Source of the DNA: SKPT01 sp040905445
GTDB lineage: Bacteria > Planctomycetota > Phycisphaerae > Phycisphaerales > Phycisphaeraceae
Assembly: GCA_040905445.1 (NCBI GenBank)
Contig: JBBDRN010000043.1
Span: 16,708-80,707 of the forward strand
DNA: 64,000 nt
Direction of reading: 5' to 3'
Shown here: positions 24,381 to 32,153 of the stretch, one piece after another
Numbering within the stretch: position 1 is the stretch's first letter
Layout: each line of letters opens with the position of its first letter
The notes under the pieces: generated by a model
Seen by the model: only the letters and a program-made list of their open reading frames with translations
Told to the model about the DNA's origin: nothing
Database searches by the model: none
Made by a program: the position numbers and the translations under genes

Positions 24381-24845
24381 TCCCCCCCGCCACACCCCGC
24401 CACACCGCGCCGCACCCCGCCGGGGGCATCGTCATCGACGCCCAATCCGCGTTCCTGCTCCTGATCCTCGTCCTGGTTCCTAATCGCGGTCCAGGATTCT
24501 GATTAGGGTTTAGTCCATTCACCAAGGCCTCCCCCCACGGCGTGACGGGGCTGTGCCGGGCGGATCGGTGCGGGACAGGTGGAATCCGGCATGCCCGTGC
24601 GGGCGCGGGACGGGCGTTGACGCCGATCACGCCGCGTTTAGCCCACCCCGTCAAGCCGGGCAGGCAAACAGCCGATCGTTGACAACCGGAGACGCGGGGG
24701 CTGCGGTTGTGTCCGGGCAGCGGGGGCGGTAAAGTCTGGGCATACTTTATTCGTTTATCCGGGAAGAAGTTGGTGCGTAAAAAAGTGGACACCCGTCGCA
24801 GAACCCGCGTCAGCGGCCTCCGGGTTGGGTGCGCCAGCCGACCCT
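24381..24845. other. Intergenic region upstream of the protein kinase
   Basis: Apart from the promoter at 24707-24735 I see no gene here. A weak heptad-like stretch occurs at about 24456-24490 (CTGCTCC, TGATCCT, CGTCCTG, GTTCCTA), akin to the arrays elsewhere. From the -10 box to the kinase ATG there are about 110 bases of leader, unusually AT-rich at 24741-24785. Confidence 0.45.
24707..24735 (+). promoter_or_regulatory. Sigma70-type promoter for the Ser/Thr kinase gene
   Basis: TTGTGT (24707-24712), a 17-base spacer, then TAAAGT (24730-24735) preceded by GG. Hexamers and spacing fit a housekeeping promoter. The predicted start of transcription is near 24742. Confidence 0.5.
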
Positions 24846-25751
24846 ATGAGTGAACTCCACGAGATCGCGGGCTATGAGATCGTCGCCACGCTCGGTCACG
24901 GGGCGCGGAGCACGATCTATCACGTGCGAGATCGCCGGCGGGAGCAGTACGCGCTCAAACGCGTCGTCAAGGCCACCGCCAGCGACCAGCGCTACCTCGA
25001 CCAGGCGATCCGCGAGCACCAGATCGCCCGCCGCTTCGACCACCCCTCCATCCGCAAGAGCCACCGCCTGCTCCGGCAGCGCAACTTCATCCGCACCAGC
25101 GAGGTGCTCGTGCTCATGGAGCTCGTCCTGGGCAAGACCCTTGAGCAACACCAGCCAAAACGGTTGGCAGATCTTGTGCTGACCTGCCGCCACGCCGCCG
25201 AGGGGCTCGCCGTCATGCACGAGCAGGGCTACGTCCACGCCGACATCAAGCCCAACAACATCATGATCAACCAGGACGGGGCTGTGAAGATCATCGACTT
25301 CGGCCAGAGTTGCCCTTCGGGGACGATCAAGAACCGCATCCAGGGCACGCCCGACTACATCGCCCCCGAGCAGGTCCAGCGCAAGCGCATCATCCCCCAG
25401 ACCGACATCTTCAACCTCGGCGCCACCATGTACTGGCTGCTGACCCGCCAGCACGTGCCGACCATGATGCCCAAGGGACAGGCGGGCATGGCGCTGAAGA
25501 CCGAGACGCGTTGCGCGCCGCCGATCGAGCATAACCCGGAGGTGCCGCCGGCCCTTTCGTCGCTGGTGATGGACTGCATCGAGCGTCACCCGTCCGAGCG
25601 GCCGGACACCATGGTCCACGTCATCGACCGGATCGATATCGCCTTGGCACAACTCCAGCGCCGCGACGTGAGCGGCGGGGGGAGTGGCGGGCGGAGCGGC
25701 GGGAGTGGTGGGGTCGCCGAGACGCAGGTGCCGCGCCGCAATGCGTCGTAA
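24846..25751 (+). CDS. Hanks-type Ser/Thr protein kinase
   Basis: A 301-residue cytoplasmic kinase of about one domain. The Gly loop is TLGHGARSTIYHV (residues 16-27). The ATP-binding lysine is K38 in YALKRVV, the catalytic loop is HADIKPNN (D133, K135, N138), the metal site is DFG at 151-153 and the activation segment ends in APE (173-175). The HRD arginine is replaced by Ala (H131-A132-D133), so activation by activation-loop phosphorylation may not be needed. No sensor, PASTA or transmembrane part is present. The C-terminal tail SGGGSGGRSGGSGG comes from the 9-base minisatellite. The ATG at 24846 is preferred to a TTG at 24825. No phosphatase gene is adjacent and targets are unknown. Confidence 0.88.
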   Translation: MSELHEIAGYEIVATLGHGARSTIYHVRDRRREQYALKRVVKATASDQRYLDQAIREHQIARRFDHPSIRKSHRLLRQRNFIRTSEVLVLMELVLGKTLEQHQPKRLADLVLTCRHAAEGLAVMHEQGYVHADIKPNNIMINQDGAVKIIDFGQSCPSGTIKNRIQGTPDYIAPEQVQRKRIIPQTDIFNLGATMYWLLTRQHVPTMMPKGQAGMALKTETRCAPPIEHNPEVPPALSSLVMDCIERHPSERPDTMVHVIDRIDIALAQLQRRDVSGGGSGGRSGGSGGVAETQVPRRNAS

Positions 25752-25837
25752 GCAGGCCTTCGCCATGCGAGCCGACCGTCCATCGGCCCCCGCACGCAGC
25801 ATCCCGCGGCGAGCTCTGATATTCCGTCACACCCGCT

Positions 25838-26854
25838 TTACGTCAACGCCTGGCGCAGCACATGCCGCAGGGCGTCGATGGCCGGGCGATCGGTGCGCGC
25901 CAGCGCGTAACGCGCGTGCTGCTGGCGACATCCCGAGGCCAGGGCGGCGAGGTGGCGGCTGATGCCGCGCGCGTACGCCCCGGCCACCTGGCGGGGGTCC
26001 GCGGCGTGGGTCCGCCCGGTCTCCGGGTCGCGCAGGCGGTGGGGCCCGGGCGGCAGGCGGGCGATGTCGAGCTCCGCCGGGCTGAGCACCTGCAACACGA
26101 TCACCCCCCCACCACCTCCCCCGCCACCGGCTGGGCGGCCGCGCCCCGGCCCGCCGCGCCGGTGACGTGCGAACGCGTCGAGGCATGCGGCCGGGTCATC
26201 GAGGAGGTCGGAGACGACGGCGAGCACCGTGCCCGCCCGCAGACGGCCGGCCAACTCGCGCAGCGCCCGTGGCAGGTCGCCCGGGCCGGGTGGGTCGTCG
26301 GCCTGCTCGATGGCCCGGCAGAGGCGGTGGGCGTGGGGCCAGCCGGGGCCGGGCGGCAGGTGGTCGACGAGTCCATCACCCGCCAGCGCCAGCCCCGCTC
26401 GATCGCCCTGGCGCGCGGCGATCAGGACGAGGGCGGCCGCGAGCTCGCGGGCGTGGGTGAGTTTCGATTTCGGATTTCGGATTTCGGATTTCGGATGGGA
26501 GCGGGCGGGAGTGGCGGGGGTGGCGGGGGCGGGGTAGGCCATGGAGGCGGAGATGTCGAGCAGGACGAGGAGGGTGAGGTCCGACTCGCGGCGATGACGG
26601 CGGAGGTAGAGGCGGTCGGTGCGGGCGTAGCGCTTCCAGTCGATGCCCGCCGCGTCGTCGCCGGGGCTGTAGGGGCGGTAGTCATGGAACTCGGCGCCGG
26701 GGCCGAGGTGGCGCGAGCGATGCTCGCCGGTGAGCAGGGTGTCGACGAGACGGTGGGCGGTGAGGGTGAGGCCGGCGAGGCCGTGGAGGCGGGGGAGGAT
26801 TTCTGATTTCTGATTTCTCATGGCTGATGATTGGGGGACGGGGCGGCGGGGCAT
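25838..26854 (-). CDS. DUF58-domain protein with an in-frame heptanucleotide array
   Basis: A 338-residue protein. The DUF58 signature GAEFHDYRPYSPGDDAAGIDWKRYAR-type segment lies at residues 53-78, followed by a vWA-like strand with a DISAS metal-site motif (100-104). Just after it, residues 109-117 (PAPATPATP) come from the 9-base minisatellite and 120-131 (HPKSEIRNPKSK) from the TTTCGGA heptad array at 26461-26497; both keep the frame. The N-terminus also runs through an array (26798-26836), so the true start (26854, or the Met at 26821) is uncertain. A further Gly-rich stretch lies near residue 245. DUF58 proteins usually accompany a MoxR AAA+ ATPase, which is absent here. Confidence 0.78.
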   Translation of the reverse strand: MPRRPVPQSSAMRNQKSEILPRLHGLAGLTLTAHRLVDTLLTGEHRSRHLGPGAEFHDYRPYSPGDDAAGIDWKRYARTDRLYLRRHRRESDLTLLVLLDISASMAYPAPATPATPARSHPKSEIRNPKSKLTHARELAAALVLIAARQGDRAGLALAGDGLVDHLPPGPGWPHAHRLCRAIEQADDPPGPGDLPRALRELAGRLRAGTVLAVVSDLLDDPAACLDAFARHRRGGPGRGRPAGGGGGGGGVIVLQVLSPAELDIARLPPGPHRLRDPETGRTHAADPRQVAGAYARGISRHLAALASGCRQQHARYALARTDRPAIDALRHVLRQALT

Positions 26855-26986
26855 GCGGGGATTTTAGGTTGCGTCCGAAAAGGAGTGCCTTGGTTTGAGC
26901 GGCGGGCAAGGCGCGTGCGCGCACCCGTGACAGCCCCGCGTCGGTCAAGGCCGACCGCTAACGGCGGCGTGGTTATGATCCCGCGC

Positions 26987-27766
26987 ATGATCGATACGCA
27001 CTGTCACCTGACATTTCCGCAACTGCATCGGCAGCTCGATGACGTGCTGGCGCGCGCGGCGGCGCGGGGCGTCGACGAGATGATCTGCGTCGGCACAAAC
27101 GGCGGCGACGCCGTCGCGGCCGCGGCGCTGGCGGAGCGCTACGCCCACATCCACGCCACCGCCGGACTGCACCCGCTGTACGTCACGCCGGAGACGGACC
27201 TGGACGCGGCGGGCGAGCTGCTGCGCTGGGCGGCGGCGCGGCGCGAGGTCGTGGCGTTTGGCGAGATGGGGCTCGACTACCACTACGACGAGCCGGCGCG
27301 CGAGCTTCAGCATGCCGCGTTCGCCCGTCAGCTCGAGGTGATCGCGGCGATGGACAGCGCGCGGCCGATCATCATCCACAACCGCAAGGCGACGGATGAC
27401 GTGCTGGCGATGATCGCCGAGGCCGGCCTTGCGGGTGAGCGCTTCGTGTTTCACTGTTTCACCGGCGATCGCGCAGAGGTCGAGCGCGTCCTCGCCGCCG
27501 GGGCGATGGTCAGCTTCACGGGGATCGTGACGTTCCCCAACGCGCGAGACGTGGCGGAGGCGTCGGACGCCGTGCCGATCGAGCGGCTGATGGTGGAGAC
27601 GGATTCGCCGTTCCTGACGCCCGAGCCGAACCGGAAGGTGCGGCCGAACGAGCCGGCGTACGTCGTGGACGTGGCGCGGTTTCTGGCCGACCGCCGGGGG
27701 ATGGCGTTCGAGGCGTTCGTCGAGGCGGTCGACGCGAACGCCCGGCGGTTCTTCTCGCTTGCTTGA
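26987..27766 (+). CDS. tatD: TatD-family metal-dependent DNase
   Basis: A 259-residue TIM-barrel hydrolase of standard length. All metal ligands are visible: H5 and H7 in DTHCHL, E93 in FGEMGLDYHYD, H131 in IIIHNRKA, H156 in FHCFTG and D206 in VETDSPFL. TatD enzymes are 3'-5' exonucleases or general metal-dependent hydrolases in the cytoplasm. The ATG at 26987 puts the family motif at residue 3; an ATG at 26975 adds MIPR. A TTATGAT box at 26973-26979 sits right against the start, so this mRNA may have a very short leader. Confidence 0.9.
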   Translation: MIDTHCHLTFPQLHRQLDDVLARAAARGVDEMICVGTNGGDAVAAAALAERYAHIHATAGLHPLYVTPETDLDAAGELLRWAAARREVVAFGEMGLDYHYDEPARELQHAAFARQLEVIAAMDSARPIIIHNRKATDDVLAMIAEAGLAGERFVFHCFTGDRAEVERVLAAGAMVSFTGIVTFPNARDVAEASDAVPIERLMVETDSPFLTPEPNRKVRPNEPAYVVDVARFLADRRGMAFEAFVEAVDANARRFFSLA

Positions 27767-27784
27767 TCGCCGCGATGCCGGGAT

Positions 27785-27999
27785 AACCGCGAAGGCGCGA
27801 AGAAGGCGAAGAGGGCACGAAGGAAGGCGGAGAGGCGGGGGGCGGGCAGGGCCACAAAGACACAGAGGCGGAGGGGAGTGAAGCGGAGGACGGCCCCCGC
27901 CTCCTTCCTGCTTTGCCCTCTGCCTCCGGCCTCTGTGCCTCTGTGGTTTCTTGTCCCCCTCCCGCCTTCGTGCCCTCTTCGCTTCGCGCCTTCGCGGTT
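27785..27999. repeat. Long nested inverted repeat between convergent tatD and purB
   Basis: The outer arms (27785-27823 and 27965-27999) begin AACCGCGAAGGCGCGAAG and pair over 35 bases with one 4-base bulge. Inner arms (around 27850-27870 and 27930-27955, CACAGAGGC against GCCTCTGTG) pair again. It fills the whole spacer and could stop transcription from both sides. It is the largest of the three GCGAAG-family elements. Confidence 0.85.
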
Positions 28000-28004
28000 A
28001 ACCG

Positions 28005-29453
28005 TCACACGCTCAGCGCCGGCTCGTAGCCCATCACCTCGGCGTAGCGCTGGCGGATCGGCCCGGCGACCTCCTCGATGAAGGTGTCGACCTGCTGCGG
28101 GGCGCGGCCGATGAACTGCGCGGGTTCCGCGACGGCGTACACGTCCACTCCCGCAAACGCCGGGTCGGCCGCGAGGCGGTCGAGCAGGTCGTTGGGCTGC
28201 GCTTCTTCCTTGACGCGCTGGGCGGCGGCCTGGCTGTGCGTGCGGATCACCTCGTGCAGCGTCTGCCGATCCCCCCCCTGCTGCACCGCGGCCATGAGGA
28301 TGTTCTCCGTGGCCATGAAAGGCAGCTCGGCGCGAAGGTTGTTCTCGACGGTCTTCTCGTAGACGACCAGGCCCGAACTGACGTTGACGAGCAGGTCGAG
28401 CACGCCGTCGAGCGCGAGGAAGGGCTCGGGCAGCGTCAGCCGGCGGGCGCTCGAGTCGTCAAGCGTGCGCTCCATCCACTGCTCGGCGGCGGTGACGAAG
28501 GGGGTCTGTGTCATGCCGATGACGAAGCGGGACAGGCCGCAGATCCGCTCGCAGCGCATCGGGTTGCGCTTGTAGGCCATCGCCGACGAGCCGATCTGGC
28601 TCTCCTCGAATGGCTCCTCGAGCTCCTTGCGCGACGCGAGCAGGCGCACGTCGGTGGCGAACTTCTGCGCGGCGGCGGCGGCGGCGGCGAGGCTGGCGGC
28701 GACCAGGCCGTCGACCACGCGCGGGTAGGTCTGTCCGGTGACGATGAATCGGCGGTCCGGGTCCCAGCCCATTTTTTCGGTGACGAGGCGATCGAGCTGC
28801 TCGACTTTCGCGTGCGACGCGGGCGTGTTGCCGCCGAAGAGGGCGAGGAAGGAGGCCTGCGTGCCGGTGGTGCCCTTGACGCCGCGGAAGCGGAGCGAAT
28901 CGAGGCGATGCTCGAGCTCCTCGAGGGCGAGCGACAGGTCGTAGGCCCACAGCGCCGCCCGCTTGCCGACGGTTGTGGGCTGGGCGGGCTGGAGGTGGGT
29001 GAACGCAAGCGTGGGCAGGTGCTTGTGCCGGTCGGCGAACGTCGCGAGGCGGTCGATGGCGGTGGCGAGCTTCTGCGTCACGAGCTTGAGCGCGTCGCGG
29101 ATCTGGATCAGCTCGGTGTTGCAGTTGACGAACTGGCTGGTCGCGCCGAGGTGGATGATGGGGCGGGCACCGGGCGCGGCGTCGCCCAGAGCGTGGACGT
29201 GGGCCATCACGTCGTGGCGCAGCTTCTTTTCGTAGTCGGCCGCCACCTCGTAGTCGATGTCCTGCTGGTGGTCGCGCAGGGCGGCAAGCTGCTCGTCGGT
29301 GATGGTCAGGCCCAGTTCCTGCTGCGCCTCGGCCAGCGCGAGCCAGAGCCGGCGCCAGGTGGTGAACTTGGTGCGCGGCGAGAAGATGCGCTGCATCTCG
29401 GGCGAGGCGTTGCGCTGGGCGAGCGGGGAGGTGTATCGCTGGTCGTCTTGCAT
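28005..29453 (-). CDS. purB: Adenylosuccinate lyase
   Basis: A 482-residue enzyme of the fumarase/aspartase superfamily. It starts MQDDQRYTSPLAQRNASPEM and contains IIHLGATSQFVNCNTELIQI, LAFTHLQPAQPTTVGKRAALW (catalytic His region) and the flexible signature loop GSSAMAYKRNPMRCE. It cleaves SAICAR and adenylosuccinate in purine synthesis. The long MQRIFS...ATSQF type is that found in eukaryotes and several bacterial phyla. The ATG at 29453 begins the conserved N-terminus; an open frame continues upstream but without family similarity. A run of 11 G lies 73-83 bases upstream of the start. Confidence 0.93.
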   Translation of the reverse strand: MQDDQRYTSPLAQRNASPEMQRIFSPRTKFTTWRRLWLALAEAQQELGLTITDEQLAALRDHQQDIDYEVAADYEKKLRHDVMAHVHALGDAAPGARPIIHLGATSQFVNCNTELIQIRDALKLVTQKLATAIDRLATFADRHKHLPTLAFTHLQPAQPTTVGKRAALWAYDLSLALEELEHRLDSLRFRGVKGTTGTQASFLALFGGNTPASHAKVEQLDRLVTEKMGWDPDRRFIVTGQTYPRVVDGLVAASLAAAAAAAQKFATDVRLLASRKELEEPFEESQIGSSAMAYKRNPMRCERICGLSRFVIGMTQTPFVTAAEQWMERTLDDSSARRLTLPEPFLALDGVLDLLVNVSSGLVVYEKTVENNLRAELPFMATENILMAAVQQGGDRQTLHEVIRTHSQAAAQRVKEEAQPNDLLDRLAADPAFAGVDVYAVAEPAQFIGRAPQQVDTFIEEVAGPIRQRYAEVMGYEPALSV

Positions 29454-29653
29454 GGGGCAGGTCCGGAGGCGGGGCGGCACGGTGAGGGGGTTGGTAGGCG
29501 GGTGGGTGTTGGCCTTGGCCGACGCGGGGGGGGGGGCGCGGACGGTGCATCGTACGCCCCGCGGCGCTCGCGCGCCCGCGGCGCCCGGAGCGGGGAAATT
29601 CAACCTACCAGGGCGACGGCTAACGGGCGGTGGCGCGCTTCGTGGCCCGCGTC

Positions 29654-29682
29654 TTGACCCTGCGCGTCGGGGGGGCCATATT
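29654..29682 (+). promoter_or_regulatory. Sigma70-type promoter for the ECF sigma gene
   Basis: TTGACC (29654-29659), exactly 17 bases, then CATATT (29677-29682). It is the best -35/-10 pair I found in the window and lies 53 bases before the sigma factor ATG. Confidence 0.6.
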
Positions 29683-29735
29683 ACACCCTTGGCCCTTCTG
29701 GTTGGACGCGCAGGCTCGGAGGATCCGAGGCGGAG

Positions 29736-30356
29736 ATGGCACAGGACGCCGACGCTCAATTGCTGGATCGTGCCCGGGCCGGCGACCGCCAGGCGCTGGG
29801 GGCGCTGCTGACGCGTCATGAGCGGCGGCTGTACAACGTGATCCTGCGCATGGTCCGCCAGCGCGACGACGCGGCCGAGCTGACCCAGCAGGCGCTGACG
29901 AAGATCATCGAGCACCTGCCGAGCTTCCGCGGTGACGCGGCGGTGGGCACGTGGATGACGCGCATCGCCATGAACGAGGCCCTGGCGCACGTCAGGCGGG
30001 GGGCGCTGCGGCGGACGACGAGCCTGGATGCGCCGATCGGGGGCAACGGCGACGGGCGGCAGACGGCGGCGGGCGATTATCTGGTCGACAGGCGGGAACC
30101 GCCGCCGGCGCGGGGCATCGAAATGAAGGAGGAGCGCGAGCGGCTGGAGGCGGCGATTGCCGGGCTCGAGCCCGAGTTCCGCGCGGTGCTGGTGCTGCGG
30201 GATGTCGCCGGGATGGACTACGGGCAGATCGCGGCCGTGCTGGAGCTGGCGCTGGGGACGGTCAAGAGCCGGCTGTTCCGGGCGCGGCTGGCGCTGCGGG
30301 AGCAGTTGAGCGAGCAGACGAGCGGCGGGGAGATCGCCACGGATGAACACAGATGA
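29736..30356 (+). CDS. ECF-type RNA polymerase sigma factor
   Basis: A 206-residue sigma factor. Region 2 covers about residues 8-90 (LLDRARAGDRQALGALLTRH, DDAAELTQQALTKIIEHLPSF, WMTRIAMNEALAHVRR). Region 4 covers about 130-185 (LEAAIAGLEPEFRAVLVLRD, YGQIAAVLELALGTVKSRLF, RARLALREQL), with the usual helix-turn-helix. There is no region 3. GAGGCGGAG precedes the ATG at 29736. The C-terminal EIATDEHR is encoded by the start of a GATGAACACAG-type repeat, so the end of the gene has been set by repeat sequence. It is followed by an anti-sigma-like gene. Confidence 0.9.
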   Translation: MAQDADAQLLDRARAGDRQALGALLTRHERRLYNVILRMVRQRDDAAELTQQALTKIIEHLPSFRGDAAVGTWMTRIAMNEALAHVRRGALRRTTSLDAPIGGNGDGRQTAAGDYLVDRREPPPARGIEMKEERERLEAAIAGLEPEFRAVLVLRDVAGMDYGQIAAVLELALGTVKSRLFRARLALREQLSEQTSGGEIATDEHR

Positions 30357-30372
30357 GCACGGATGGGAGATG
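30335..30372. repeat. GATGAACACRGATG-type array over a stop codon
   Basis: Short tandem units (GATGAACACA, GATGAGCACG, GATGGGAGATGGG) overlap the last codons and stop of the sigma gene. Related TTCATCTGTG units occur at 43603-43686, 44955-44982 and 61793-61822. Confidence 0.65.
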
Positions 30373-30447
30373 GGAAATGGCTGTCGATAGCAACCGGCAT
30401 CGGTGTTCCGTCTCCATCTGCGGCTCAAGTTCCGGGCGAGGTGTTTG

Positions 30448-32103
30448 ATGAGTGACCGGTATGACCATGAGCTGCTGCTGGCGTACATCGAGGGTGAGCT
30501 CGATGCGCAGCGGGCGCGGGCGCTGGAGGCGGAGCTGGCGGACGACGCGAAGCTGTGCGCGCTGATCGAGCAGTTGCGTGCGGATCGGCAGGCGGTGCGG
30601 GCGATGGGCGAGCAGGAACCGCCGGGCCCGCTGACGGAGGATGCGATCGCGCAACTCGAGCGGCGGATGCTGCTGGACGCGCCGCATCGCACGGCGCCGG
30701 CCGGGGCGCCCCTCGCGGCCGGAGGCGGGGGGGGTCGAACCGCGGGGGCCGGTCGACGGCTGCGACGCGTGCTCGTCTACAGCAGCGTCGCCGCGGCGGT
30801 CGGCATCAGCGCGCTGGTGGTCGCCATCACGCTCGTCGATCGCACCGCGCAGCACGAGGTGCAACGCTATGGCGAGATGGCGCAGCGCTACCGGCAGAGC
30901 AACGGCGGCGCGGCGGGCGACGCCGACGCGGCCCGCGAGGCCGACGGCGCGATCGCCGCCGCCCAGCCCGCCGACGCCACCCCGGCCAGCGATGCCGATG
31001 CCAGCGCGCTCGCCGCCGCGGACGACACGCAGGCGGAGGCGCAGGTGCGCGCGGGGGGCGGTGTCGACACCGCGGCGAATCGCCTGGCGCGGGTGGAGGC
31101 GGTGGCGCGGGCGCTGGCGGAGGCGGACGAGACGGCTGCGGACGGGCGTTCGGGCGGGGGCGGGCGGACGGTTCGGCTGGATCGCGACCCGGAATCGCCC
31201 GGCGTGGAGTGGTTTGGCCAGCGGAGCCCGGAACTGGCGGGGGAGGTCGGACCGCTCGGCGATGCCGACCCAGCCGCGCCGCAACGAGCACGATTCGGGA
31301 CGCCGAGGGCGGCAGGGGATGACGCGGTGGCCGGGGCGGGGGATGGCGACGACGGGCTGCCGCATGCGCTGGCGCCGCACGTGTTGACCCTGCCGAGCGC
31401 GCGGACCGCCGACGCGCGGCCCGCGCGGCTGAGCCGCGAGCGCGAGAGCGTCGAACTGCTCGCGGGCGAAGCGGACATGTTGATGCGGGACGCGGTCGAG
31501 GCGCGGGCGGACGCGGCGGGGACGGCGGGGACGGCGGGGGCGAATGTAACGATGGCGTGGCGGCTGGTCGTGGATGACGTCGAGCGCGTCGAGGGCGAGT
31601 TGATGCGCTGGGTGATGGGGCGCGGGCCGGCGGTGGCGCTGCTGCCCGGCATGCCGCGCCAGACGGAGCCGGTCGGCGAAGAGGCAACGCGCGGCGTGGG
31701 TGGGGACCTCGCCGACGTGGGGCAGGCGCTGATGCTGCGTGCCTCGGAGGCGGAGGCGGGGTCGAACCTGGCGCTCGACGTGGACGCGGCGGGGGTGGCG
31801 AGGGTGGCGGGGGCCGGCGGGCGGCGGGTCGTGGTGCTCGCGGGGCGCGAGCAGGTGCCGGGCCTGCTGGCACACCTTTACAGCCTGGGCGACGTGACGC
31901 CGACGGCCGCGCCGATGGTCTGGGGGCTGGACCTGCACGTCGCGCCGCCGGCGGTCGAAGGACGGTCGAGGCCGATCGCGGATTGGTTTCGCTTGCACCT
32001 GCGCGGCGGACGGGGCGACGACGAACTGATGGTGGACGCGCCGGCCGAGGATGGGACGCGATGGCGCGTCGTGGTGGAGATCGTGGCGGGCGAGGGGCGG
32101 TAG
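30448..32103 (+). CDS. Membrane-anchored anti-sigma-like regulator
   Basis: A 551-residue protein. The N-terminus MSDRYDHELLLAYIEGELDAQRARALEAEL is typical of anti-sigma factors (LxAYxxGELxxxxxxxxExxL), but no zinc HxxxCxxC motif is seen. One transmembrane helix lies around residues 112-132 (VLVYSSVAAAVGISALVVAI). The large outer part is Ala/Asp/Gly-rich and poorly conserved, with a more ordered end (MAWRLVVDDVERVEGELMRW; VVVLAGREQVPGLLAHLYSL; WRVVVEIVAGEG). It follows the ECF sigma gene by 91 bases, so it most likely binds that sigma at the membrane. GCGAGG upstream supports the ATG at 30448. Short GTAGTAG and GVARVAG runs derive from the minisatellite. Confidence 0.68.
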   Translation: MSDRYDHELLLAYIEGELDAQRARALEAELADDAKLCALIEQLRADRQAVRAMGEQEPPGPLTEDAIAQLERRMLLDAPHRTAPAGAPLAAGGGGGRTAGAGRRLRRVLVYSSVAAAVGISALVVAITLVDRTAQHEVQRYGEMAQRYRQSNGGAAGDADAAREADGAIAAAQPADATPASDADASALAAADDTQAEAQVRAGGGVDTAANRLARVEAVARALAEADETAADGRSGGGGRTVRLDRDPESPGVEWFGQRSPELAGEVGPLGDADPAAPQRARFGTPRAAGDDAVAGAGDGDDGLPHALAPHVLTLPSARTADARPARLSRERESVELLAGEADMLMRDAVEARADAAGTAGTAGANVTMAWRLVVDDVERVEGELMRWVMGRGPAVALLPGMPRQTEPVGEEATRGVGGDLADVGQALMLRASEAEAGSNLALDVDAAGVARVAGAGGRRVVVLAGREQVPGLLAHLYSLGDVTPTAAPMVWGLDLHVAPPAVEGRSRPIADWFRLHLRGGRGDDELMVDAPAEDGTRWRVVVEIVAGEGR

Positions 32104-32153
32104 CCGCGGGCCCGGTGGGTTTCGCTTCGCTGCACCCATCTACGCGCCGCGCA

